Assembly (NCBI RefSeq): GCF_001598375.1 | Contig: NZ_BCYV01000008.1 | Span: 248,001-312,000 of the forward strand | Direction: 5' to 3' | DNA from: Novosphingobium capsulatum NBRC 12533 | GTDB taxonomy: Bacteria; Pseudomonadota; Alphaproteobacteria; Sphingomonadales; Sphingomonadaceae | DNA length: 64,000 bases | Shown here: piece after piece, positions 37,881-45,759 of the stretch | Numbering within the stretch: position 1 is the first letter of the stretch | Layout of the letters: every line of letters starts with the position of its first letter | Notes under the pieces: model-generated | What the model was told of the DNA's origin: nothing | Databases searched by the model: none | Seen by the model: only the letters and a program-made list of their open reading frames with translations | Made by a program: the position numbers and the translations under genes

Positions 37881-37965
37881 CGTGGGAAAGCCGGTTGCGG
37901 TGCCCCGGCACCCGATATATCCCAGCCAGGTGAACGTCTTGGCCCGGTGAAGACAGGAAAAGTGC

Positions 37966-38859
37966 ATGCGTGTTCTTGTGATCGGGTTGGGCGACATCGC
38001 CCGCAAGGCGTATCTTCCGGTCATGGCCACGCGGCCCGATCTCGAAATCCATCTGGCGACGCGGGATCGATCTGTGCTCGATGAAGTAGGTCGCACGTTT
38101 CGCATCCAGCATCGGCACAACAGCGTCATCGATGCGCTGTCTGCCACCACGTTCGACGCGGCCTTTGTCCACGCGGCCACGTCTGCACACGCCGAACTGG
38201 TGAAATTGCTCCTCGAACGTGAAATCGCCACGTTCGTGGACAAGCCGCTCGCCGACAATCTTGCCGAGGTTGAAGCGCTCACCACGCTGGCACAGACCCG
38301 CGCCACGCCGCTGCAGTTGGGCTTCAACCGGCGGTTCGCGCCAGACTACGCCACCCTGCGCGGCACGAACGCCAGCCTTATCGTCATGGAAAAGCACCGC
38401 AATGCGCAGCCGGACCAACCGCGCCGCGTGATCTTCGACGATTTCATTCATGTCGTGGATACGCTGTTGTCGATGGTGCCTGGGCCAGTACTTCGCCACA
38501 CGATCGAAACCAACGTCATCGATGGCTTGCTGCACGCGGTTACCCTGACGCTGGCTGGCGACGGGTTCAACGCCATCGGCATGATGCATCGTGACAGCGG
38601 CCTGGATGAAGAACGCCTCGACGTCATCGGCGGCGGCGCCCGCCACACTGTCCTCAACCTGGCTGACCGTGTCGACACGCGTGGAAGACAGAGCCTGCAA
38701 CGCCGCGGCGACTGGGTTCCGGTTGGCCGGCAACGCGGTTTTGAAGCGATGTGCGACGATTTCCTGCTCGCCGCCCGCGAGCGTCGACCGGTCGATACGG
38801 CCGCGATCCTGGCGACGCACCGCCTGTGCGAGACGATCGTGCGCCACGCGGAACAATAG
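37966..38859 (+). CDS. Gfo/Idh/MocA family oxidoreductase
   Basis: 297 residues with AGGAAA upstream. The Rossmann N-terminus is V-L-V-I-G-L-G-D-I-A-R-K-A-Y, and the catalytic-region motif D-K-P-L-A-D-N (from the E-K-P consensus) is present. N-R-R-F-A-P-D-Y follows. The family reduces or oxidises sugars and related compounds with NAD(P). It appears monocistronic, converging with a c-di-GMP gene 15 nt away. The substrate cannot be predicted. Confidence 0.83.
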   Translation: MRVLVIGLGDIARKAYLPVMATRPDLEIHLATRDRSVLDEVGRTFRIQHRHNSVIDALSATTFDAAFVHAATSAHAELVKLLLEREIATFVDKPLADNLAEVEALTTLAQTRATPLQLGFNRRFAPDYATLRGTNASLIVMEKHRNAQPDQPRRVIFDDFIHVVDTLLSMVPGPVLRHTIETNVIDGLLHAVTLTLAGDGFNAIGMMHRDSGLDEERLDVIGGGARHTVLNLADRVDTRGRQSLQRRGDWVPVGRQRGFEAMCDDFLLAARERRPVDTAAILATHRLCETIVRHAEQ

Positions 38860-38874
38860 TGCGGAAATGCCGGA

Positions 38875-41109
38875 TCAGCCGGCGATGCGCGGCCGGCCTT
38901 CTTCTCTCGGCGCAAACCACTGCGCGGCAAACGTCACGAAGACGTTGGCATTCAACGGATAGCTGAACAGATAGCCCTGCATGAGATCGCAACCGATTTT
39001 CTGCAACTTGAATGCTTGTGACGCCGTCTCCACCCCCTCGACGATGCAGCACAGCCCCAGCGAATGGCAAAGATTGACGACCGCATCGACGATCGACACG
39101 CTGTAGCTGTTGTCGAAATTGAGGGCGAAGCTGCGGTCGATCTTCACCTTGTCGAGCGGCAGGCGATGAAGATTGCTGAGGCTCGAATAGCCCGTGCCGA
39201 AATCGTCCAGCGCAACCTGCATGCCAATGGCGCGGAAGCGGTGAAGCGCATGGATCGCCGCGTCAAGGTTGCGCATCACCGCCGTCTCGGTCACCTCGAT
39301 ACACAGGCGGCGTGGGTCGGCAGACGAATTGCTGACCATGTCAAGGATCGCATCCACCGTCTCGGCGCAGTGCAGATCGCAGGCGGATACGTTGACCGAG
39401 AGCGTCTTGCCCGGCGGCAGCATGTCCAGCAGTTCCAACGCGCGGCGCATGGCATTGCGCGTAATCACATGGATCACTGTGCTGCGTTCGGCAATTTCGA
39501 CAAAGCGCTGGGGCTCGACCACGCCCAAGCGCGCACTCGTCCAGCGCGCCAGGAGTTCTCCGCCCACCACTGCGCCCGATTGCATGGAAACGATCGGCTG
39601 CACATCAAAATGCAGTTCGTTTTCGAATTCGCTTGCGTGCAGTTCCGCCTCGATGACGTGATCGTCCAGCAGCCGGCGTTCCAGTTCGAGATTGAAAGGA
39701 ACCGCTTGTCCGGGCCTTTCCCGCTTGGCGTGGTAAAGTGCGTGGTCCGCACGCTTGGCCAGGTCCACCGGGGTGAGTTCGCTGTCGACAAACGGGGCCA
39801 GCCCGATCGACACCCCTAGGCTCACCTGCCTGTCGCCAATGCGCATCCGCGCTGCCACAGCGGCACAGATCGTCTCCGCCAGCCGCAGGGTGGCCGCGCC
39901 ATCAAGCTGCACAATCATCGCAAATTCGTCGCCGCCCAGGCGATAGAGCGTGGCGACAGGGCCTGCGGTGTCGCGCAGCAAGCGGGCAACCTCGATCAGC
40001 ACGCCGTCTCCCACCAGGTGGCCGAACGTGTCGTTGATCGGCTTGAAGCGATCGAGATCGATCAAACCCACGGTCATGGCATCGAGGTTGGCCGGGATCG
40101 CCGCATGCTCGAGATCGGCATAGAAACGCCGCCGGTTGTAGAGCCCGGTGAGTTCATCGCTGTCTGCCAGCAGGCGCGCCTCCCGCTCCTGTCGGCCGGC
40201 CTCGATGGCGCTGTGGGACTGGATCGCCAGCTCTCGGTTCAGGCTTTGAACGCGACGCGCGATGAGGGCGGCAACCGCCAGAAACAGGATAATGGAAAAG
40301 CCGATTATCGGCAACAACTCGCGAACGGCCAAAGAGCCCGGAGCAAGGCGTTGCCAAGCAATCGTGCCGAGCGGCGCCCCCGACCAATCGCGCACCAAGG
40401 TGGAAGCTTCGTCCCCTGCGGATCGGCGGCTCTGCGCCCATCGCAGATGCTGCAAGCCAAAGCCTTTGCCCCATTCTGCAAGCAGCTTGTTGTCGAGAAG
40501 GCGGATGTCCACGAAAATACGATAGGTCGACGTGTCGAGCGTCGCCGGGCCGCTTTCCCGAACGATCGGCGAAAACGCGATCAACGCCGGCGTGTCGCCC
40601 GCCTTGCCCAGCAGGACCATGGCATCGCCGCGCTGCCTTACGGCGGCCTCATTCGCCGGTACCCGGGCCAGCAAGGCCTTGAGAGTCCGCGGCCCGATCA
40701 GGTCAGCAAGCGGGGGCGCCCGTCCGGATGGGAGATGCGCAAACAACGTCCGTCCGTTTGCATCGATCACATAGCCCAGGCCGATCGGCGTTCCCCATTG
40801 CGACACGATCCACGGATCGTCCATGGTGCCATAGGCGTGGGCGAAAGCATCGTTCCAATGGGCATTGATGTAGGTTTCGTTGCTGATGCGCGACCGTTCG
40901 CGATCGATCGCCCCGGAAATCGAAATGGCCGCCAGCCGGTCGGCATGGGCATCGGCGTTCCACACCAGGAAAGTGACGATAAGCACCGAGGTCAGCACCG
41001 AAAGGCTTATCAGCACAGTCAGCAACGCCGCGTGAGACGTGCTGCCGGCGCGCGACATGCGTAGCGCAACGCGGCAGACCTTCCCGAGCGCGGCGAAAAA
41101 TTTTGCCAT
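38875..41109 (-). CDS. CHASE4-GGDEF-EAL membrane protein (c-di-GMP turnover)
   Basis: 744 residues. A first membrane helix (about 28-50) is followed by a periplasmic CHASE4-like sensor (N-E-T-Y-I-N-A-H-W-N-D-A-F) and a second helix (about 268-288). The GGDEF domain has an intact R-L-G-G-D-E-F. In the EAL domain the signature reads E-L-L (G-G-E-L-L-A-R-W), keeping the catalytic Glu, with D-D-F-G-T-G-Y-S-S-L and V-E-G-V-E-T conserved. Both activities are possible. Confidence 0.9.
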   Translation of the reverse strand: MAKFFAALGKVCRVALRMSRAGSTSHAALLTVLISLSVLTSVLIVTFLVWNADAHADRLAAISISGAIDRERSRISNETYINAHWNDAFAHAYGTMDDPWIVSQWGTPIGLGYVIDANGRTLFAHLPSGRAPPLADLIGPRTLKALLARVPANEAAVRQRGDAMVLLGKAGDTPALIAFSPIVRESGPATLDTSTYRIFVDIRLLDNKLLAEWGKGFGLQHLRWAQSRRSAGDEASTLVRDWSGAPLGTIAWQRLAPGSLAVRELLPIIGFSIILFLAVAALIARRVQSLNRELAIQSHSAIEAGRQEREARLLADSDELTGLYNRRRFYADLEHAAIPANLDAMTVGLIDLDRFKPINDTFGHLVGDGVLIEVARLLRDTAGPVATLYRLGGDEFAMIVQLDGAATLRLAETICAAVAARMRIGDRQVSLGVSIGLAPFVDSELTPVDLAKRADHALYHAKRERPGQAVPFNLELERRLLDDHVIEAELHASEFENELHFDVQPIVSMQSGAVVGGELLARWTSARLGVVEPQRFVEIAERSTVIHVITRNAMRRALELLDMLPPGKTLSVNVSACDLHCAETVDAILDMVSNSSADPRRLCIEVTETAVMRNLDAAIHALHRFRAIGMQVALDDFGTGYSSLSNLHRLPLDKVKIDRSFALNFDNSYSVSIVDAVVNLCHSLGLCCIVEGVETASQAFKLQKIGCDLMQGYLFSYPLNANVFVTFAAQWFAPREEGRPRIAG

Positions 41110-41270
41110 CGGTAGAGACTGCTTGAAACACGTTAAACAGGGGTAAATTATTTCGGCAAAACGTGCACTTGCAGATGTAGCCAGACTGTCGCCAACTCAT
41201 CCTTTACTTTGTCGCGCGCGCGGTTGTTCCGCGTTGCCTGATAGCAGGAAGACAAGCGGTGCGGCTTCCA

Positions 41271-41417
41271 AGCGTCATCACGTGGAATGCCAAGACGCTC
41301 GACACGTTCATCACTGCGCCGCAAAGTGCGGTCAAGGGCACCAAAATGTCCTTCTTTGGCGAGAAGGACCCGACCAAGCGCGCGGTGATCATCGCCTATC
41401 TGCAAGGCTTGAAATAG
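41271..41417 (+). pseudogene. 3' remnant of a class I cytochrome c
   Basis: An open frame ending at TAG 41415-41417 encodes I-T-W-N-A-K-T-L-D-T-F, then V-K-G-T-K-M-S-F-F-G and I-A-Y-L-Q-G-L-K. This is the C-terminal third of a class I cytochrome c, including the axial-methionine region (G-T-K-M). The heme-binding CxxCH part and any start codon are missing. The upstream sequence in this frame does not look like cytochrome. Confidence 0.7.
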
Positions 41418-41424
41418 CGTGCCG

Positions 41425-41508
41425 GCAGCGCAGGGTGGCCTGATGGCGCTTTGCCTGGGCGGCGTGAGCGCAATCATCATCGACCACGGTCTGCCCCGGC
41501 GCATATGA
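41425..41508 (+). pseudogene. Possible 3' remnant of a thiolase
   Basis: An in-frame tail reads G-G-L-M-A-L-C-L-G-G-V-S-A-I-I-I-D-H and ends at TGA 41506-41508. It resembles the thiolase C-terminus, in which the second catalytic cysteine sits in a (A/S)LCIGGG-type motif. Only about 27 codons remain and no start exists. The assignment is tentative because the match is short. Confidence 0.4.
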
Positions 41509-41580
41509 ATGGTAATGGCGGCGTGACGCGACTTGATCGCCCGCGCCGCCCCACCAAGCTGGATTGAACGGGGCCGCGCT

Positions 41581-41700
41581 CTAAGCCAATCCGAATTGCT
41601 GCTGCAATTCTGCCAGCAATTCCTTGTGGAAGGCGATCATCCGGTCATCGGGCTGCCATGCCGCAAAAAAGTCGAACTCCGGATCGATGACAAGGCATAC
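41581..41700 (-). pseudogene. 3' remnant of an unidentified leftward gene
   Basis: On the minus strand a 39-codon open tail ends at TAG (41583-41581) and reads ...I-D-P-E-F-D-F-F-A-A-W-Q-P-D-D-R-M-I-A-F, then L-L-A-E-L-Q-Q-Q-F-G-L-A. Its composition is that of real coding sequence, but there is no start. It stops being protein-like where the rightward SDR fragment begins (about 41691-41700), which marks a junction. I do not recognise the family. Confidence 0.45.
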
Positions 41701-41924
41701 GCGTAAATGCCGTGCTGCCCGGCGCGATCGCTACGCCGATGCTGCGCGGCGCGCTGGAGGCGAGCGGCTACACCGAAGCAGAGTTTGCGCCCGCACTCAG
41801 CCTGTTCAACCGCTTTGGTCGCCCCGAGGAAGTCGCCGAAGCCAGCGCATGGCTCAGTTCGGATGCCGCCAGCTATGTCACCGGCCACAGTCTTGCGGCC
41901 GAAGCGGGCTACCTCTCGCGCTAG
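41691..41924 (+). pseudogene. 3' remnant of a short-chain dehydrogenase
   Basis: The frame begins abruptly with G-I-R-V-N-A-V-L-P-G-A-I-A-T-P-M. It continues through F-N-R-F-G-R-P-E-E-V-A-E-A-S-A-W-L-S-S-D and Y-V-T-G-H-S-L-A-A-E-A-G. This is the C-terminal third of a classical SDR; the cofactor-binding and catalytic parts are missing. An in-frame stop lies directly upstream. An ATG at 41742 could start a short product, but it would be non-functional. Confidence 0.75.
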
Positions 41925-42103
41925 CGCAGGCGTGATGATCAAGTCGGAGATTGGGTCCCCGCGCCGGTGCGGCCCGATGCGCCATTGCGCCGACCGACAC
42001 TGAAGCAAACTGCTATGCAGCCACAGAAAACTGTCAAAGCGGCTGGGTAGATTTCCGGGCGTCGCCATTGCCAAACCCGGGGCCGTTCGCGGCAGGTTCA
42101 AGC

Positions 42104-42123
42104 CGGTAACCGGATCTTTTTTT
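42104..42123 (+). terminator. Weak hairpin followed by a T-run
   Basis: CCGG-TAA-CCGG (42104-42114) is followed by a run of six T residues (42118-42123). The stem is only 4 bp, so termination efficiency is doubtful. It lies between the gene remnants and poxB. Confidence 0.3.
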
Positions 42124-42196
42124 GCACCATCGCGTGAAGCCAAAGCATGGGTTGCGCGTTCGGGCACAAGACAGCAGCCAAGAGCAGGAACAGCGT

Positions 42197-43906
42197 ATGA
42201 CCACCGTTGCCGACGTGATCGTGAAAACACTCGAAGCGGCAGGGGTCGAGCGCTGCTATGGCATTCCTGGCGACACGCTCAACCATATCACCGATGCCAT
42301 CCGGACAAGCGGGATCCGCTGGGTTCACGTCAGACACGAGGAAGCCGGCGGCTTTGCTGCCGGGGCCGATGCGATGCTGACCGGCAAACTTGCCGCCTGC
42401 GCCGGATCGTGCGGCCCGGGCAGCCTGCATTTCATCAACGGCCTGTTCGAATCCCACCGCAACCGCGCCCCGGTAGTGCTGATCGCCAGCCAGATCGTGC
42501 GGGATGAGCTGGGCTTCGACTTTCCGCAGGAGGTCGATTTCAAGGCGGTCTACGCCTCGTGCAGCGTGTTCTGCGAGGAAATCCGCACACCGGGACAGGC
42601 CCGGCGAATGACGGCGATGGCCGCGCAAGCGGCACTGGCCAAGCGCGGCGTCGCGGTGCTGATCGTGCCCGCCGATGTATCGAGCGCCAAGGCCGCCGAC
42701 GAACCGGACTTTGCCGTGCATCGCGCCGCCCCGGTCATTCGCCCTGCGGACGCGGAACTGGATCGTCTGGCAGCGGCGCTCAACAGCGGCCGGCGGATCG
42801 CGATCTACGGCGGTTCGGGGTGTGAGCAGGCGCACGATGCGGTCGTGGCGCTGGCCGAGCGGCTGCGCGCGCCGGTGGTGCGGACATCGCGCGCCAAGGA
42901 CTTTCTGGAGTACGACAATCCCTTCGATGTCGGCATGACCGGCATCTTCGGCAGTGAGGCAGGCTATCACGCGCTGGTCTCCTGCGACGTGCTGCTGCTC
43001 CTGGGCTGCGACTTTGCCTGGCGGCAGTTCTATCCCGAGAAAGCCACGATCCTGCAGGTCGACCTCGACGGCACGCACCTCGGCCGCCGGCATCCGGTCG
43101 ACGTGGGGGTGGTCGGCGATATCGCGCCAACTCTTGACGCCCTGCTGCCGCGGATCACGCCGTGCGACGACAATGCCTTTCTCGACGAATGCCTCGATCA
43201 TCACCGCAAGGCACAGGCAGCACAGGCAAAGCACGCCACGGTCGGCAAGGGCGGCGCGATCCATCCGCAATATCTGACGCAGACCATTTCGCGCCATGCC
43301 GCGCCAGACGCGGTGTTCACCGCCGACGGTGGCTCGCCCATGGTCTGGTCGCTGCGCCACATTGCCGCAACAGGCCAGAACCGCACAGTGGTCAGCCTGA
43401 CCCATGGCACGATGGCCAACGCCATGCCGCAGGCGCTGGGCGCCAAGGCTGCCTTCCCCGACCGGCAGGTCATTGCCCTGTCGGGCGATGGCGGCCTGGC
43501 CATGATGTTGGGAGACCTGCTGACCGCCGTGCAGGAAAAGCTGCCGATCAAGGTCGTGGTCTTCAACAACGGCGCGCTCGACTTTGTGGAGATCGAGCAG
43601 AAGGTCGAAGGGCTGCTCGATGCCTATACCGAGCTGGTCAATCCCGACTTCGCGCGTGTTGCCGAAGCGATCGGCTTCAGCGGGCGGCGGGTCGAACGCG
43701 CAGAAGACCTCGAGGCTGCCGTCCAAGCCTGGTTGCAGGAGCCCGGACCAGCGCTGCTCGACGTTGTCACCGACCGCTACGAACTGGTCATGCCGCCGGC
43801 GGTCAAGCCGGGGCAAGTCGCGGGGATGGCGCTCTATTCCGCCAAGGCCGTGCTGGGCGGGCGCGGACGCGACGTGGTCGGGATCATCCGGAACCTGATC
43901 GCGTGA
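42197..43906 (+). CDS. poxB: Thiamine-dependent pyruvate:quinone oxidoreductase (PoxB-like)
   Basis: 569 residues from the ATG at 42197 (AGGA upstream). TPP-enzyme N-terminal domain: G-I-P-G-D-T-L-N-H and the catalytic Glu in V-R-H-E-E-A-G-G-F. The central FAD/regulatory domain follows. The C-terminal TPP-binding motif runs from G-D-G-G to N-N. The end (G-G-R-G-R-D-V-V-G-I-I-R-N-L) resembles the PoxB membrane-binding helix, and the length is close to the E. coli enzyme. The expected reaction is oxidative decarboxylation of pyruvate to acetate with ubiquinone. Acetolactate synthase is less likely. Its stop overlaps the next GTG start by 4 nt. Confidence 0.82.
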   Translation: MTTVADVIVKTLEAAGVERCYGIPGDTLNHITDAIRTSGIRWVHVRHEEAGGFAAGADAMLTGKLAACAGSCGPGSLHFINGLFESHRNRAPVVLIASQIVRDELGFDFPQEVDFKAVYASCSVFCEEIRTPGQARRMTAMAAQAALAKRGVAVLIVPADVSSAKAADEPDFAVHRAAPVIRPADAELDRLAAALNSGRRIAIYGGSGCEQAHDAVVALAERLRAPVVRTSRAKDFLEYDNPFDVGMTGIFGSEAGYHALVSCDVLLLLGCDFAWRQFYPEKATILQVDLDGTHLGRRHPVDVGVVGDIAPTLDALLPRITPCDDNAFLDECLDHHRKAQAAQAKHATVGKGGAIHPQYLTQTISRHAAPDAVFTADGGSPMVWSLRHIAATGQNRTVVSLTHGTMANAMPQALGAKAAFPDRQVIALSGDGGLAMMLGDLLTAVQEKLPIKVVVFNNGALDFVEIEQKVEGLLDAYTELVNPDFARVAEAIGFSGRRVERAEDLEAAVQAWLQEPGPALLDVVTDRYELVMPPAVKPGQVAGMALYSAKAVLGGRGRDVVGIIRNLIA

Positions 43907-45540
43907 GCGGGCGCCCTACCCTCACCCAGGCGCTGTGGCGCGATCATGCGCTGTCGCGCAACGTGCTGCTGTTCGGGGCGCTGGCCGGTACCATCGGGAC
44001 GATTGCGGTAGGCTGGGACCATCCGCGCGCGTGGTGGCTGCTGTTGCTGTTCTTGCCCTTGTTGCTGATCACGGTGATCGACCTCGCGCAGACCCACCAT
44101 TCGCTGCGCCGCAACTACCCAGGCTCTGCCCGCCTGCGCTGGTTCTTCGAATGGCTGCGCCCGTTCCTGCGCTCCTACATCGTCGAAAGCGATCTGGATG
44201 GGCGGCCCTTCAGCCATGACGAGCGCGCCCTGGTCTATGCCAGAGCCAAGGGCGATGTATCGACCCATCCGTTCGGCACCGAACTCGACGTCTATTCCGA
44301 GGAATACGAGTGGCTGGCCCACTCGATCGCGCCGACCCGCAATGCCGAACGCTATACGCGCGTGACCGTCGGCACGGACCAGTGCAGCAGGCCCTACCAG
44401 GCGGCGCGGCTCAACATTTCCGCCATGAGTTTCGGCGCGCTCAGCGCCAATGCGATCGAAGCGCTCAATCTGGGCGCCAGGATCGGTGGCTTCTATCATG
44501 ACACCGGTGAAGGCGGCCTGTCTCCCTACCATCTCAAGCATGGCGGCGACGTCGTGTGGGAGATCGGTTCGGGCTATTTCGGCTGCCGCGACGCCAAGGG
44601 CGATTTCCATCCCGAGCATTTTCGCGAGCGCGCCGGCCATGATGCGGTCGTGATGACCGAGATCAAGCTCAGCCAAGGCGCCAAGCCCGGGCACGGCGGC
44701 TTACTGCCCGGAGCCAAGGTCACAGCGGAAATCGCGAAAATCCGCGATGTTCCCGAAGGCGAGGATTGTCTTTCGCCGGCCTATCACACGGCCTTTTCGA
44801 CCCCGCGTGGCCTGCTTGAATTCGCCGCCCGGATGCGGGACCTGTCGGGTGGCAAGCCAGTCGGCATCAAGCTGTGTGTCGGCTATCCGCACGAGTTGTT
44901 CGCGGTGGTCAAGGCCATGGTCGAGACGGAGATACTGCTCGATTTCATCGTCATCGACGGGGCCGAAGGGGGCACCGGCGCGGCCCCGACCGAACTGTCC
45001 GATCGCGTGGGCATGCCCCTGCGCGAAGGGCTGATGCTGGCCCGCAATGCCCTGGTCGGCACCAACCTGAAGGGCCGCGTCAAGCTGGCCGCATCGGGCA
45101 AGGTCAACTCCGGCGCGGCCATCGCGATGAACGCGGCGCTGGGCGCAGACTGGTGCAACGCGGCCCGACCGTTCATGTTCTCGCTCGGCTGCGTCCAATC
45201 GCTGCGCTGCCACACCGATACGTGCCCGACGGGCATCGCGACCCAGTCACTGGCCCGCCAACGCGGGCTCGTCGTGCCGGAAAAGGCCAAACGCGTCGCC
45301 CGGTTCCAAAAAGCCACGCTCGACGCCTTGCACGATATCGTGGTGGCAGCCGGCCTGAACACGCCGGACGAATTTACCCCCGACAGCCTGCGCCAGAGGA
45401 TCAACGCCTCGGAAATGCGCTCGTTCGACGAACTCTACCCGTTCGTGGCACCGGGTGAGTTGCTCGACGGCGCGCGGGATCCGCACCTTGCGGCATGGTG
45501 GCGCCAGGCCGACCCCGAAAGCTTTGCCAGACGCGCATGA
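43903..45540 (+). CDS. Membrane-anchored FMN-binding glutamate-synthase-like protein
   Basis: 545 residues from a GTG overlapping the poxB stop. Two hydrophobic helices (about residues 17-55) are followed by the FMN-binding glutamate synthase domain: I-S-A-M-S-F-G-A-L-S, H-D-T-G-E-G-G-L-S, K-P-G-H-G-G-L-L-P, I-D-G-A-E-G-G-T-G-A-A-P, and a cysteine cluster C-V-Q-S-L-R-C-H-T-D-T-C-P-T-G for an iron-sulfur centre. There is no glutaminase domain, so it is not a complete glutamate synthase. Coupling to poxB suggests a membrane-associated redox role. Confidence 0.87.
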   Translation: MSGRPTLTQALWRDHALSRNVLLFGALAGTIGTIAVGWDHPRAWWLLLLFLPLLLITVIDLAQTHHSLRRNYPGSARLRWFFEWLRPFLRSYIVESDLDGRPFSHDERALVYARAKGDVSTHPFGTELDVYSEEYEWLAHSIAPTRNAERYTRVTVGTDQCSRPYQAARLNISAMSFGALSANAIEALNLGARIGGFYHDTGEGGLSPYHLKHGGDVVWEIGSGYFGCRDAKGDFHPEHFRERAGHDAVVMTEIKLSQGAKPGHGGLLPGAKVTAEIAKIRDVPEGEDCLSPAYHTAFSTPRGLLEFAARMRDLSGGKPVGIKLCVGYPHELFAVVKAMVETEILLDFIVIDGAEGGTGAAPTELSDRVGMPLREGLMLARNALVGTNLKGRVKLAASGKVNSGAAIAMNAALGADWCNAARPFMFSLGCVQSLRCHTDTCPTGIATQSLARQRGLVVPEKAKRVARFQKATLDALHDIVVAAGLNTPDEFTPDSLRQRINASEMRSFDELYPFVAPGELLDGARDPHLAAWWRQADPESFARRA

Positions 45541-45759
45541 CGCCGTACCGACAGCACGTCGATCTTATACACTGCAGTGAGAGGATCGGGGCTGGGACAC
45601 GCTCTGGGCCGAGAACGCCCCGGCCATCATCTGCATCGCGGCTACTGTCCTCCACTCACCCCGGATAGCCAATGGAAAACAACAGGTCAGACCTCGCACG
45701 TTCAGGAATACTGGACTAACGAGAGCGAGGCGCACGACCACGAGGCGAGAGGATTGCAG

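Noticed and set aside
41637-42230. Minus-strand open frame across the gene-remnant area
   Set aside because: It runs antisense to the SDR fragment and has no family motif; the remnants in other frames explain the coding-like signal.
42098-43816. Long minus-strand open frame opposite poxB
   Set aside because: PoxB on the other strand has clear family motifs; the antisense translation has none.
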